A stretch of 64,000 nucleotides of DNA from Scatophagus argus (lineage: Eukaryota > Chordata > Actinopteri > Scatophagidae): assembly GCF_020382885.2 (NCBI RefSeq), contig NC_058502.1, forward strand, positions 13,791,950-13,855,949. Reading direction: 5' to 3'. The position numbers and the translations under genes were made by a program. The notes beneath the pieces were generated by a model. That model was not told the DNA's origin and did no database searches. It saw only the letters and a program-made list of their open reading frames with translations. This document shows positions 24,800 to 43,613 of this stretch, in pieces. Position 1 is the stretch's first letter. Each line of letters opens with the position of its first letter.

Positions 24800-27700
24800 A
24801 CATAACATTTTATTACAGGGGGTTTTAAGCAATGATCTTGATTCAGCAAAAGCACATGTTGGTAATATGAACTTGTTTTATTTGGTTGGTATCATTTGGT
24901 GATTATTTATGTGTTTTAAACTGGAAAGTATTGGTTGGAATTAAAAAAAAATGTGTCTTGGAAAATTGTTTATATATCATCATACTCTACCATTAAATAT
25001 GCATATTGCAAAGTTGGTTATACGACTTTTCTTTCTTGACTTCGTTCAGGATCTAAACAGTCATCACCCCTCACGTCAGAGATCTTGGTACAATAGTTAT
25101 AAATAGATCTAATTTTGCATACTAATGTAATCTTACCTGGGGTTTTAAAATGACTGAAAGTGGAGACTGAGTGTGAAACGTAGCAGCTGTGGCAATCCTA
25201 TAGTACTCCAGTACTACTTTTTGGTTTTTTTTTTGTGGAAATGGACGAAAAGGCCCTGCAGATGGCAGCACCATCACAGTAATGTGTTGTTTTAAAAGAC
25301 CTACAGTAAACGTGGAAATTTTTGCGCAATGTTTTACTTAGAACATGGTAAAATGTATAAATGTTAGATATAACATCGTTTAAATTTGCCATAATTGTCA
25401 ATAGTGTTTACACAGTGGAAATACTAGAATCGCTTGAAAAAGAAACACTTAGTAATCTACATACTGTAGGCTGGTGCATGATCTCAGGATTTAGGTTCTG
25501 TCATTCCCATGTAAATCCCACTACTATATATTTTATCCCTTTTTAAAGTCCTATCTATTGTCTTCGGTCCAAGTAATAATTGGTGTCACTGACTAATAGA
25601 CAAAGATACTGTAGATGGAGAGAACAAGGTAATGGCTAGTGCAGCGACATAAGATTTATTTCCACAAGATAATACCAGATGACCAAGTTATCTCTAACCT
25701 TTAAATATTGAGGCCACAGAAATACAGCGTGAACATATTTAGATTCAAAAAACAAAACAGTATTAAGACCCGGCCACTTCTACTTTATCATACACCTTGA
25801 GACAAATACAATACTGGTGTCCGCATTCAACATTTAAAATCTGATATTGGAAACAGAAAACTTCTGCCATTCACGGGCAATATACTGGTCAAAATGCAAG
25901 TCAAAGTAACTACACACTAATGCGTTTCTACAGAAATCCCGTTCATTTACGTCGCTAACAGTAAAACGTTCTCAACACCGACACTCTGCGTTTGACCCTC
26001 TAATTAGCACGAGATCGCTACACTAACTCAAAACACGGGGAGACATATCTGTTAAGAACTGGAATGTAATATGACTGTGTTTATATTCCTATAAGTGTAA
26101 AGAAACATATCCATTTGTAGTTGGTGCGCATGCGATAAAAACGTATTTATTGAACAGGAAGTGAAAATAGTACGAAGATTCCCAGCAGGATTTCAATCAC
26201 AATAGTGTACGCCCCCACAATTATCCAAAATGGTATGGCTCAATCGTTTGAGCTTCACGGTGGTTGAAGAAGTTACAATACGCAATGGGGAAGGAGGTAA
26301 GCAGGCGGTAGAGTGTGGCTCTGTTATTATTATCATCATAATTCGGATTTAAAGAAGAGTGTTTGGGCAAGTTTTGAGAAGACCTGTGACTGAAACTTGA
26401 ACTCCTTCTCCCCGTACATTGTGATGGTAGGTAATATACTACTTCAAAGCAAGTTGAGTGAGTAGCCAGTGATGCACTTGTTGCGTTAGATTTTAATGTC
26501 TCTCTCTCACACACGCACACACGCTCTTCCCCGAGGAAGAAGTTTTAACCTCACTGCATTTGGCACCAGAACAGCGCTGTTAGCGTTGAAACTTGTGTTT
26601 ACCGATTATAACGTTAACCGCTTTTTTCTGATTTGAGGTATCTCACTCATAAGCGTTAATTAACAGACTCAGACTATGCCGAAACTTTTACAGAACAAGT
26701 GGCTACTCCCCTAACGTTAGAACGCTATTTGTGCGTTGAAGGAACCCTGGTATAAATTTACTTAGAAACGAATTGCTATCCCCCAGTTGGGTGTAAAATG
26801 GCGTTCCCCTGTTTATTCAGATACCTAGTGTTATTCCTTTATGTTTTTAGCTGGCAGTGAGGGACCCAGACCCTTCAGAGAGCTTGCACGGCGCAGAGGG
26901 AATGTTGTTTTTCCCAACAGTCATCAGTGTGCTCAGAAGTAGGGATTATGACAGTCTTGGAGGGGAATTAAGACGTGCAGATGGCTACTCTCATGTGATG
27001 CCAGGTTTCACCCTGGTCAGCAACAAGGGGGATGTCTGAAGACTGTTTGGGCTGATGGTAGAACTTTGTTTGGAGGTAGGATGCAGTGAAGAGCATAGCT
27101 TGCTTTGGCTCATTCACGAGTTATTCAGTACCTCGCCAGTTTGTCTGTGCTATTTCAGGCACATTATTTTGTTATATGACAGCATTGTGGACTATTACTG
27201 CTTATGTTAAAGTAAACGTCTGCTCTGTGTTATTGTTAATGGGTTACCTGTTGTAAATAAGTTCTATTTGATGAGGTAGAATTTGAAATTTGTTGTTTCT
27301 GCTGGCTGTGGTTTGGTATGTATAAACAAACCAAGTGATACAAATGGGTGGAAGTTGCTGGTCAAACATTGCATTGCAAGCATTGGTCACATGTCTTATA
27401 TTTATTTAAACAAAATTATTTTCATTATTCAAAGATGGTATAGTATAAGCAGTATTTAGAGACATGGTGGATGAAAAAAAAAAACAAAAACAAACAAAAA
27501 ACACCTGCAAGACCATCCAAATCTCTGTGTAAAAGTAATTTCTCCTCCTTGGACATCTGCTTCTATTTTTCAGTCTCATTGCTTCATCTGTGAATTGCCC
27601 ATAAAATGCTTTCATTTGTGTGCAACCTCTGCTTCCAGTATCTCAGTAGTAAACAAATCCAACATAGTTAAATATCCTTTGGTCACTGCTCTGCTGCTCT

Positions 27701-29339
27701 GTTGCTTTGCGTCACCGTGTGGTTGTCTAAACATTGAATGAAAAAGTATGTTGTGTATTGAAGAGTCTGTTATATAAGCAGTATGATTCATATTACAGTA
27801 TCTTGACCAACCAGAGTATAGAGCTACAGCACTCTCATTGTGACCATACATTGTATTGAAGAATAACTCCCAAAACAGAAAAAGTGGATTATGATTAAAA
27901 AATAAATAAATAAAAATTGTGTAACATTTACATATGCTTTGTTATTGTGAGCACGTACTTGGATCAGTTGAGTTTTTGTGCCCTTTTCTACAGTGTCAGT
28001 ATAAATGCAAGACAGTTCAACTCTGTCATAAACAAGTTAGATGTTCAAGCTACTGGATTTTCAGGTTTTTTTGAACTGACACATAGATGTGAGTGAGGCT
28101 GTGTTTGAACATGTCCATATATCATATTTGGTAAGACTAATGTTTTCTACCCTCGTAGTTCCCACAACACATTTCATATCCTGGAAACACTTATTTAATG
28201 TTTTACCTATCTCAACCAAGAGACCAGTTGCATCCGTTAAATGCTTTTAAATACGTAAACGTCTTTTTTTCCCTTTTGTAAAGTCAGGTGTAAAAAGACA
28301 CAAGGATTCTATGCTGTGCTGGCTGTTTGTTTTCTCAATTAAAACAAAATATTTTCTGTCTTGTTCTCAGAGGAGATTGGTACAAGAGCAAACTGCTTGA
28401 GTGAGGGATCATTTGTGTTGTTGGTCCCTGTGTTTTTCTTCTCTCGTTCTCTTTTTTTCTTTTTCTTTTTTTTCTTTTCTTTACGGGTTATTGTCCAGAG
28501 CGGGATTAAGAGGATCAGAGTTGCCGTACGGCAGTAATTAACCTGATTAATTGATTCTGAGACGTTAATCAGATGAACCCCGTACCAGTTGGGACTTGTG
28601 GTCAGAATAGTGGGGTGAGCCTCAGGTGAACGTTGTTACAAGCAGACTGTCTTTGTCCACCACGGCCATTTGTTTTAGTATGTTAGGCACACTCTGCAAT
28701 AATACAATATTAACTCTGTGCAGCTGTAGTTACAGTTGAAATAGAAAATGTATGGACAAGGATAAATTGAATGGTTGTTTCCAGCTAACGACTGTTGTTA
28801 GGATTAGAGAATGATAAGCTCATTGACTTGAACTATTTCCCTGTCTTGAATTTAAGTTCCACTTTAGTATTCACTGCAGGTTTTTCTCATGATTTATGAC
28901 AAGATCATTTTTAGGGTAGACCAACTTATGTCCTTTATTTGAGCCATGTATTTGAGTATTTGATTCATTTTTTGCGTAATCTCCCATGTAGATAATGGTG
29001 ATGGTGAAACATCTGACTTCTGTCCCCCCAGAGGGGCCAAGTAATGTTGAGTTAATCTTATGGGTTATGGGATAATGGGAGGCATCCATGTACTTATGTC
29101 TGAGTATGGGATTGTATTTGCTTTGACTTATTGCTAATATTACTGCAGAAGGTTACATCCTATAATAGAACTTGGAACATTTAGTTGAAGAGTTCTTTCA
29201 GTGTGGTATCAGACCTTACTCATGAGTTGATAATCTGTTATAAATTCCAGCCTGCTGTCTTTAACATTGAATGTTTGTTGGATCACTATCTTTTTTTAAT
29301 TTCTTTTCTTATCTCACTCTGACGTCATCTATCTTTTAG
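24800..29339. other. Intergenic / 5' intron region between fam135a and the FRMD gene
   Basis: About 4.5 kb without a recognised protein-coding exon. Apart from the promoter-like patch at 26125-26300, I see AT-rich DNA, a pyrimidine-rich run near 28435-28485 and a cluster of TAAT-type motifs at 28530-28575. An exon-like stretch follows a TTTTAG acceptor at 26846-26851 and ends near a GTAGGA donor at about 27076. It could be an untranslated exon of the downstream gene, but its 60-codon frame (26857-27039) matches no protein I know. Confidence 0.45.
26125..26300 (+). promoter_or_regulatory. Promoter-like patch with an NRF1-type palindrome; possible 5' exon of the FRMD gene
   Basis: TGCGCATGCG at 26125-26134 is a near-perfect NRF1 site, a common vertebrate core-promoter element. 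It is followed by an ATG at 26230 and a good donor, GGAAGGAG|GTAAGC, near 26296-26297. The 5' UTR exon of the FRMD gene at 29340 begins after a strong acceptor, so an upstream first exon must exist, and this is the best candidate. The short frame from 26230 resembles nothing known and may be only a uORF. Confidence 0.35.
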
Positions 29340-29446
29340 GATGCAATATGGACGAACTGATAAAAAGTGAGGGATAGAGGAAGGAAGAGAAGACTGAAGC
29401 AGTTTAACAGAGAGCGAGAACTTATCACAGACATACACAAGACATC
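29340..29446 (+). promoter_or_regulatory. frmd1: 5' UTR part of first coding exon with two overlapping uORFs
   Basis: The exon begins after a polypyrimidine tract and TTTTAG ending at 29339. Before the main ATG at 29447 there are two short upstream reading frames in different phases: 29341-29370 (9 codons plus stop) and 29348-29377 (9 codons plus stop). Both close well before the main start, so reinitiation or leaky scanning would be needed. Confidence 0.55.
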
Positions 29447-35239
<5,793 letters not shown>

Positions 35240-36265
35240 GAATGTAAAATGCTGATGTCCATAAATACACCCGCTCTCTTCCTTCATTTACAGTGCAACT
35301 TGACTTGTAGGTTGTCAGTGCATGAATGTCTCAAGAGTTTTCTGTGTGGTGGTGTTAACTACAAGGGATGTGTGTGCTTCAAATTGCAGAGAGACATTAC
35401 TGAAAATGACGGAACCCCTCTCATTCCTCTGAGAAAAGCTGTGGATTTGATGAATTCAGTTCTGTCAACACTTCTATCAGTAAACAGAGCCTATTTATTA
35501 ATGTTGTATATTGTGTACATATTACTTGCACTATTTTATTACATTGCAACTTCTCTGAGCAAAAACATTTCTGATCACCTTCACTGTCTTTTGTAAAGTT
35601 CACACTGATAAACATTTTCTGAAATGTCGGAATATTGATAGAATTTACCAGTAACATATATTTTTAAATTTTAAGGCCTTGTTGGCATGTGCTGCATTGC
35701 ACATTCATAAGATGGGACTTTAGCCTATTAGCTAAAATAAACACTTAAATCTCCTGGTTTCATTCAGGAGAATCTCCAGAAGCTACAGTGCTAATGTTTG
35801 TGCTCCTGTACTGCATCATCCTCTTTTTTTTTTTTTCCAGACCTTTTTTATTATATTCTTTATTTTTGTATAGTGTGATTTGTCATGGTTTAGTCTTCCT
35901 CAGCAATGTAACCGCTGAAGCGGAAATTTGAACCTCTTTACAATAATGCATTCATCCAAAGCTTCCACATTCTATAATATCCTCCTGCTGTCGTAATTAC
36001 AACAGAAAAGTATTATTAGTAAAGCACTATTTTTGTAACGAGAAAGTGTATAATGAATCTGCACTATTTTTGTATTATGTAACCACCAAACAAAGAAGCC
36101 TTTCTGTTGGGGTTTTTCTCACGTTTTTTTCCCCCACTGCTTTGCAAACACAGGAAAAACTTATACTCAGTGCCAGAAATGTATGAGAAATTCTCAGTGT
36201 TAATTCACAATACAGAACAATTCATTTTTAACTAAAGCAGTGTGTTTTATGATAGTGAAAATAAA
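35240..36265 (+). terminator. frmd1: FRMD gene 3' UTR with AATAAA at 35736 and 36260
   Basis: Non-coding, AT-rich sequence follows the stop at 35237-35239. Canonical poly(A) signals occur at 35736-35741 and 36260-36265, allowing 3' UTRs of about 0.5 and 1.0 kb. The second lies only about 160 bp before the tarbp1 promoter motif, so the two genes are tightly spaced. Confidence 0.55.
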
Positions 36266-36423
36266 TTCTTAAAGCCACTAAATGAAACCAGGTGTTGCTC
36301 TTTTTATACTGTTGCACCAGTATATAATGTTAATTCTCTGTTTACATTTGATATCCACTTAATTGGTGTATTTTTTTCAATATGCGCCATATGTGAGAGC
36401 TACTCATTTAGTAAAACTCCCAC

Positions 36424-36435
36424 CTCTCGCGAGAG
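36424..36435 (+). promoter_or_regulatory. tarbp1: Palindromic CTCTCGCGAGAG promoter element of tarbp1
   Basis: A perfect 12-bp palindrome containing TCTCGCGAGA lies 125 bp upstream of the tarbp1 ATG. This motif is a known core-promoter element of vertebrate housekeeping genes, bound by BANP. Position and strand-independence fit a single TSS region at about 36440-36560. Confidence 0.7.
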
Positions 36436-36560
36436 TTTGGACATACGTATGCGGAAGTTTACACTCTGCTTAGAAAAATGTGCGTCTCATGGCAGCAGTG
36501 AGAAGAGCCGGCTGCGGGTTATCTTCAGCTTGCTTGTTCCCGGTGTAGCAGCTTTCTACA

Positions 36561-39500
36561 ATGTATTCCGTATTAATTAACGCGGTTTTATCCAGCTCTC
36601 CTGACTATGGCCTGTTGTTTGAGTCTCTGTCCTGGCCGAGTGACTCCTGGCCGGAGACGGAGCGGGTCGAGGCGCTGTCAGCTTTTATTGAAGGACTGGG
36701 ATCACTCATGGCCGACTCCGACACAACTCCGTTAACAACTGTTAATAGAAAATCTATTATAAATAAAATCGACTCGGTGATTTGGACCCATTGTCTACCT
36801 CTTCTCTCCAAAATATCAGCAGAAGCCGGCAAAGGCACGCAGTGCAGGGAGAGTACCGCGGCTGCCTGCCGACTTATGAGTGTTTGTCTCCCGCTGTGTG
36901 ACGAGGTTGTACCGGGGCGGGTAGCTCTGTCTGTCCTCCCGTCACTCCAGATGTCGGAAGAGGATGCGCCTGCACCGGGACGACTCAACGTGGAGGTTGC
37001 CAGCGAACTCATGGCTGTTCTCATACCTTCTCTCTCAACAGATGAGCATCTCACACTCACAATCCTGACATCTGCCTTGTCCTGCATCAAAACACTGCCT
37101 GATCCACTGGTCTCCAAAGTCACAGTCAGGCTTCTTCTAACTCTCCTGAACTGCTGCAGCGGTGCGAGGTTAGGAGGTGTGCTTAAGCTGATCCTGGATG
37201 ATCTGTGCAGCTGGCACTCCACTGACCGCACACCTGTGGTTACAGAGCGGGCGCTGCTGTGTTTGACCGCCCTGTCAGACCACCTGCTCAAACCTCACAG
37301 CCAATCCCCCTCCTCCTCACCCCCTTCCTCCTGTGACCCTCGTCTGTCTCTCCAGTTCTGGAGGATGGTTCAGGATGGACTGACTCACAGAGACAGCGTG
37401 TCACGCAAGAGGGCCTTGTACCTGCTGAAAAAGAGTGTGGCCCTGTCAGAGGAGGACAGCGTGGACTGTTCTCTCTCTCCATCAGGCCAAGGTAAAAGTG
37501 TTTAGATGTGCCCACAGAGTATTAAGTTTATATTTGCTGGTGCTGCATGATGTGTTTTCTCTCTGTTCTTATAATCATAGCAGATGAGACCTTGTTCAGA
37601 TGGACCCCCAACAGGAGCAAGTTGCTTAGAGAGTTCTGGGAGGATTATGTGCTGGTGATGGAGACCCTGGAGGAGAATCAGGTAGAAAATCACACATGAC
37701 TGTTGGTTCAGAGGTGCAAATCATGATAGAACAGCTTTGTAATGTTTCTTTTCCTCTCCAGGTTCATGTCGTCCGACCAGTTCTAAATAGAATAGACACG
37801 TTGATCCAGACGACAGTGAATGATAGTCAAGGTAATGCTAGAATCTGGCTTAGTTTTGTATTTCCTCTCTATGTCCTTTCAGCAAATTAGGTTTATATTT
37901 CTAGCTTTGTTTTGGTGTACGTTGAGCAAAGTGATTCAGCTTTATCACATTCCACCTCCTTTTTTCTCCATGAATCAAAAAGACTAAACTGATCGTAATA
38001 TCTTTTCATCACATATTCACCATTTCATCAACACACTTATATTTTCAGTTAAAGTTTGAAAATGGTAAAAAGATGTTTGTTACATACAGTCAATCCAAAC
38101 AGCTTTGTTCAATTGAAAATGCAGTCCGTGGAATAAACCAACCCAAGAGAAAAAAAATTGTGTGAGGTGCCAACCTGACGGTTTGTGCCTGTTTTCCATC
38201 AGGTCAAGGCCTGTTCCACCCCTCCTGGCTGCTGTGTGTGTACCAGCGGATGTTCCACAGTGAGAATAAGTCCTTGATGAGAGAGGGAGTGTGTCACATG
38301 CTCGAGCTGCAGGTCCTGCAGCAGCCGGACTTTGCTTTAGCCTTTTCTCAGGTACAGGCTCAGACGCAGTTCAATCAGTGTGATTTGGGCATATTAGTGC
38401 ATTATTTGTACGTTCAAGTTTCCTTCCATGTTGCTTTACTCCTCAGTTCATCGTTGGACCTTTTATGGATGTTCTGTCCGAAACGTCGCTCTTCCACAGG
38501 TGAGGGTTTGAAGTCAGAACCTCAAGCAAATGATTTGAATATTTGAGGAACTACTGTGTTCTCAAGTGTATTTTTTGCACCTGTCCTCATTAACCAAACT
38601 TCTGTCCACATGTAGGTCGGTTGGGCAGAGTGTAGGAGATTGCCCCGAACTTGGGGCTAAGCTCCAAGTCTTCATGGCCACCTTTTTCAGCAGCCTGCCT
38701 TCAGAGCATAGAGGTACAGAAGCCACAGTGAATACATTTTAACAAAGCCACTTCTCATGGTAAAAATGCCGATCCAACTTTGACTGTTGTGTTGGCTCTG
38801 CAGGCCGTATGTTGCTGCAGATGATCCAGCAGATGTGCTCTAAGCACTGGTGCGCAGTACCTCTTCTCTTCCTCTCTCAGGCTCTATCCAAACTCCCTCC
38901 AAGTCCGCTGCTGGGGATCGACGGGCTCACTGCTCTCAGGTACCTCATCGTGCCTCACAGTAATTAGACAGACTGTGTCATATCTGGCTACACTTGACAT
39001 GGAAGCTCATTTAAATCTGTGGTGTTTCACAGGGAGGTACTGCGCTGCACCATGATCACTCATCAGGTCCTCCTGAGAGGTGCTGCTCAGTGCTTCCTGT
39101 TGAACAGTGCCCTCTGTCTGACTGACGTGGTAAGACACAAATGGCGCACATAGTGCTGAAATAACTGAAACGCCTCCAAATACAATATGACAGGCCTGCT
39201 GTGAACAGCATTTTGAATGTCGTGATGTTACAGCTTTTTTGAACTGTTACAGTTACCTGGTATATTATTGTTTTTTAGCGAATATTCACTTCACTTATGA
39301 GCACTGAGGTGCTAATGTGATAGTATATTGTAGATAGGTAGATTGACACTTTATTGATCCTGAGGTATTTCAAGTGATCCCGAGGGAAATTCAGTCTACA
39401 GTCTGTAGATTCAGACAAAATTAGTTTATCAGGTTATTGAAAGAAAAGAAATTCGATCATCGATGAAACTTTGAAGTTAATTATCATGTAAAAATAAAAA

Positions 39501-42500
39501 AAAATAAAATAGCTGCTTTCACTTTAGTAAATGTAGAGATTTACTGCTTTTCACGACATATGCCAAACAACGAAAAAGTGTTTTGCCAGAGAGGATCAGT
39601 GCTTACACATTGTTAAACTCCACCAGAAATGAGTGATTGACATTTAGTGGGATAGTTTCTCAGCAACACTACATGATGATTAAATCTAGACACCAGTTAA
39701 ATATATACCTCTGAAAGTCTCAATAAAAACCAGACACTGAACTCACTGTGGGGCTGTTGTACTGCACTGTCTGGTGTTTCTTTTATTTTGTCCAGCCCCT
39801 GTGCTTTCATATACAGCTGCTGAGTAATTGAAATATCTTGTTGCAGAGCACAGTGACCCTAGATGATGTTTTTAGTTTCCTGATGGATTTTCGTGCAGAC
39901 GAGTCCCTGTGTAGAGGCACACAGATATGGAAACAGGTACATTGTATTAAAGAAACAGGGAGAATTAACCAGCCTAAAATGTTGTTTAAATCACATGTTA
40001 TGGATGTTGTATGACTAAGTTGCTTCCCTGTGAATCTTTGACATGGCTGCAGTTGTGTGTCTGGCTATATGACAATGAAGGCAGTTTCAAGCCCAGAATT
40101 CTGAATGGAGATTGTGCTGATGCTGCCACAAAGAAGGAAACTGTAAGAAGCTATGTGCAGAACGAGATGTACACTTATCTCCGTGTCCCACCCAGCACAG
40201 GTAAGTCTAAGACGATGTTGTCATCTGTCAGATCATTGGACACAGCTGTTTAGGCTGCACTTGTTGGAGTTGGTTTAAGTTTGTCTCCCTTCTCCTTAGG
40301 TCACACTGAGAGATTACCCGACCAGAAAGAGGCTGATAAGTTGGCCAGGGCCATTCTGCTGTGTGTGGACATGGAGAGGAATCAACTCAGCGCAGAGACT
40401 GCTAACACTCTGGAGTCATTACTGTCTCCGCTGCTGGACACCCTGAGCAGAGTCAACACCAATGTCTACCTGCCTGTGCGAAAGAGTGACAAGAGCCTGC
40501 AGCTCATTTTCCGACTGTTCCAGCTGGGAAGAACACCAAGCTGTCAGCATGCTGGAGAGGAGCAAGGTTTGTGTGGATAACACTGATTCGTAGTTATAGC
40601 TGTTGAGTCCGCCTTCTTGCGTTTGCAGTAGGTGGATACTCTCACTTTTTTTCTTGTATCTAAGGCTGAGATCTACTATTTATCCTTCAACCCGTAGATT
40701 TAGTGTTGCTTTGGATCTAGCATCTAGTCCTCTGTTATTCAATCTACAACATAACCTGCTGCTTTGAGCATCATATTATTGTATAATTGTGCCATGGAAC
40801 ACATCTCAGCATCTGAAAACCAAACTTTTCTTTAGGTCTTCTGGTAGCACTATACTTACAATAGTCCCCGTCTTGGTTAAGTGGCTTAAGAGTGTGTGAC
40901 GTTCAACTCCTCTGACCCTGTTTTTCACAGTGGATAACGTGATGGTGGCCATGAAGAAGCTCATTTTTAAACTTGTCGATCCAGTCCAGGAGTTTATCCA
41001 GAGGAGGCTGTTTGGTGAGCTGCAGGAGGTAAACAGTGACTCAAGCAAATCACCGTCACTCCAATTAACAATGATGCTCCCAGTGAATAGCTCTGACTTG
41101 TGCACGTGCTGTTTGTTCATACAGCTGTTTGATGTGGAGCGGGCAGAGCTGTATCTGTGTGTCCTGAGGCAACTGGTCATCACATACAGTTCTGCACCAC
41201 AGCACCACAATAAGCTTCAGCAGACCTGTTTCCCTAAACTTATCAAGCACAGCCTCAGGGTCCTGCAAGAACCAAGCCAGCAGGTACAAAATGAAATATT
41301 CAAGCTCTTGTCATCAGGCAGGAATTTCATAAATCAGCTTGATTGCTTGATTATTCAGCGCTTTTTTTTTTTCTCCCTTGCCTGATCCACTCTGTGGAAA
41401 ATCAGATGGCTAGTGCAGTTGCTATGGCATCTGTGGCTATGGTGTGTGATCTTGTGGAGCAGAGAGTGATTGACATGCAACCAGAGACCATTTCTGTCCT
41501 GAAATCATTGAATGACTACTTCTACAATCCAGCGTCAAAAAGTCCATCCGCTTTGGGGAACTTCAACAAACGCCTGCAAAAACCACAGACTGAAGATTGT
41601 TCAAGGTCAGTGGAATACTCAATAAACCTCAAAATGTATAATACATTTTTAAAAAATCTGGATTCATTTAGGATTTTATTAACTGAAAAATATTCAGAAA
41701 AATCATCTTTTTCATTAGTGATGGAGGAGTGCATAGTCCTCTGCTGCAGGACTGGGGACGCATTGCTGCAAAGTTCATGCGGGACCAGTGGATGTGTCTG
41801 AGCTTCCTGATTAAGGCTGTTGGGATTCCAGAGGGTGTAGAGGTTTCCAGAGTGCCTGAGACTCTCAAGGCTGCTCTGAGCTGCGCTGTGGAGGCCCTGG
41901 CTCTGCTGCCCAGTGACCTGGTGCTGCCTGTGCTTACCTTTATGGAGACAGTGCTACCACAAGTGAGTCAATTGAATTGAGGGGTTTAGGTTTAGCAAGT
42001 TCTTTACAGTTATAAGATGAAGGATTTCTTGCAAAAACTTGCATAGTATCTGATGAAGTGTTTGGTTTGGACATGTTTTGATCCCAGTTACTGCATTGTG
42101 AGGAGACCCTCTGTGTGGAAGCTGTGACTCTTAGCTGGGAGCTGGTGCAGGGGCTGACCACCAATGCCCATGACTTCTGGCTGGCCCTGAGAGGTTTTAT
42201 CTCCATGGCCTTCCACCATAAGCTGCTTGAGCTAACAGACTCTCAGGCTCCGACACTCGTCGCCACCTTAAAACAGGTAATTAGAATTGGCCTGGTTGAC
42301 TTGGAAAGAAAGGGATACGCTGATTTACACTTTCAGTATGCTTTTTCCACGATGTACACACGTGGTGGTGCTGTACGATTGTTTTTAGATTGCCGCTGAG
42401 CTGACGGAGCTGTCCCAGTCAAAGAGCGGAGTGTTTGGCGTACTGCTTCAACACTGCTGTCAGACATGGCTGCCCGCCGACCGAGGCAGCGGTGACAAGG

Positions 42501-43570
42501 CCCACTCCACGTTTTCTTGTGTTTTCAGCCACATCAGCATACTCACTGAGGCTTGTGTCTATGGACCAGTGTTCAGGAGAGATCAACGGTAACTTTCAGC
42601 AGCGTTTCTCAGATTTGTTCACTTGTTTCTATGGGCCGTTTTAACTGTTTCATCTTCAAAGGCTCATCCAGGATGTCCAAACATATGTGGAGCAACTCGG
42701 TGAAGAGTGTGCTGCCAATGTCGCAGTTACAAGGTGAGCTCAGTTTCTCTGTGTTGCGGTAACTGCCTGCTTCATGGCTGTGATTTAAAACAGTACCACA
42801 AGAGGTCTCTCTTACTGTGCAGTTGTTTTGACAGTTTACCTACTTTTCATCATTTTCCAGTGATAACAGGGATGATCAGTTGCCCCGCATATGTGTACTG
42901 GCTTTCCTCAGTCGCCTGGATTCCTCTAATCTGCAGCATCAAAGACTGATGGAGGAACTAGTCCTGGATTTATTGAAAAAGGTACATGATACAGTTGAAG
43001 TGTATTTATTTGAACATTATTTGGCAAAATATATTATCATGTTACGTTGACATTGATATTCCACTGGAAGTCAGCTAAAATAAAATCAATAAATCAGTTC
43101 TGAAGATTTGTGTCTCATGCATCTTAATTTTTGTTTTCATGAGAATAATTAATCTCCTGTCTCATATTTTGATCCCGGGCTGAAAAGAGCAGAGATAAAG
43201 ACAAGCCGGTCTCTAATTTGTAAACAATATGTAATTTGTTTGTACTTTGTTTATGTGTGGCAACAGCTACTTGATTTGCTTTATGATATTCTGAATTACT
43301 CTTAGCATGTCAGCTTTTTTTCATTAAGATAATAAATTAAGCAGCAGTTACAGCTTAACAACACCATTTTCCATTACTCCCCTCCATCCCATCTCTCCAG
43401 GATAATGACATATCAAAGTCAAAAGTGCGTTACTATGGCAACTCCCTGCAACATCGTGTGAAAAACAGAGTATGGCAGACACTGCTGCTGTTGCTGCCCA
43501 AACTCAGAGAGGTAAGACAATTACTCTTACAGTCACACAGGAAATAACCTCTCAGAAAGCAACAGTGTAC

Positions 43571-43613
<43 letters not shown>

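Noticed and set aside
26147-26239. Minus-strand 30-codon hydrophobic frame (PFWIIVGAYTIVIEILLGIF) ending at a stop that overlaps AATAAA
   Set aside because: It looks like the last exon of a small membrane protein, but there is no polypyrimidine tract before it, no recognisable upstream exon and it overlaps the plus-strand promoter-like patch.
26857-27039. 60-codon plus-strand frame after a TTTTAG acceptor
   Set aside because: No similarity to any family I know and no partner exon that gives a sensible protein; kept only as a possible untranslated exon.
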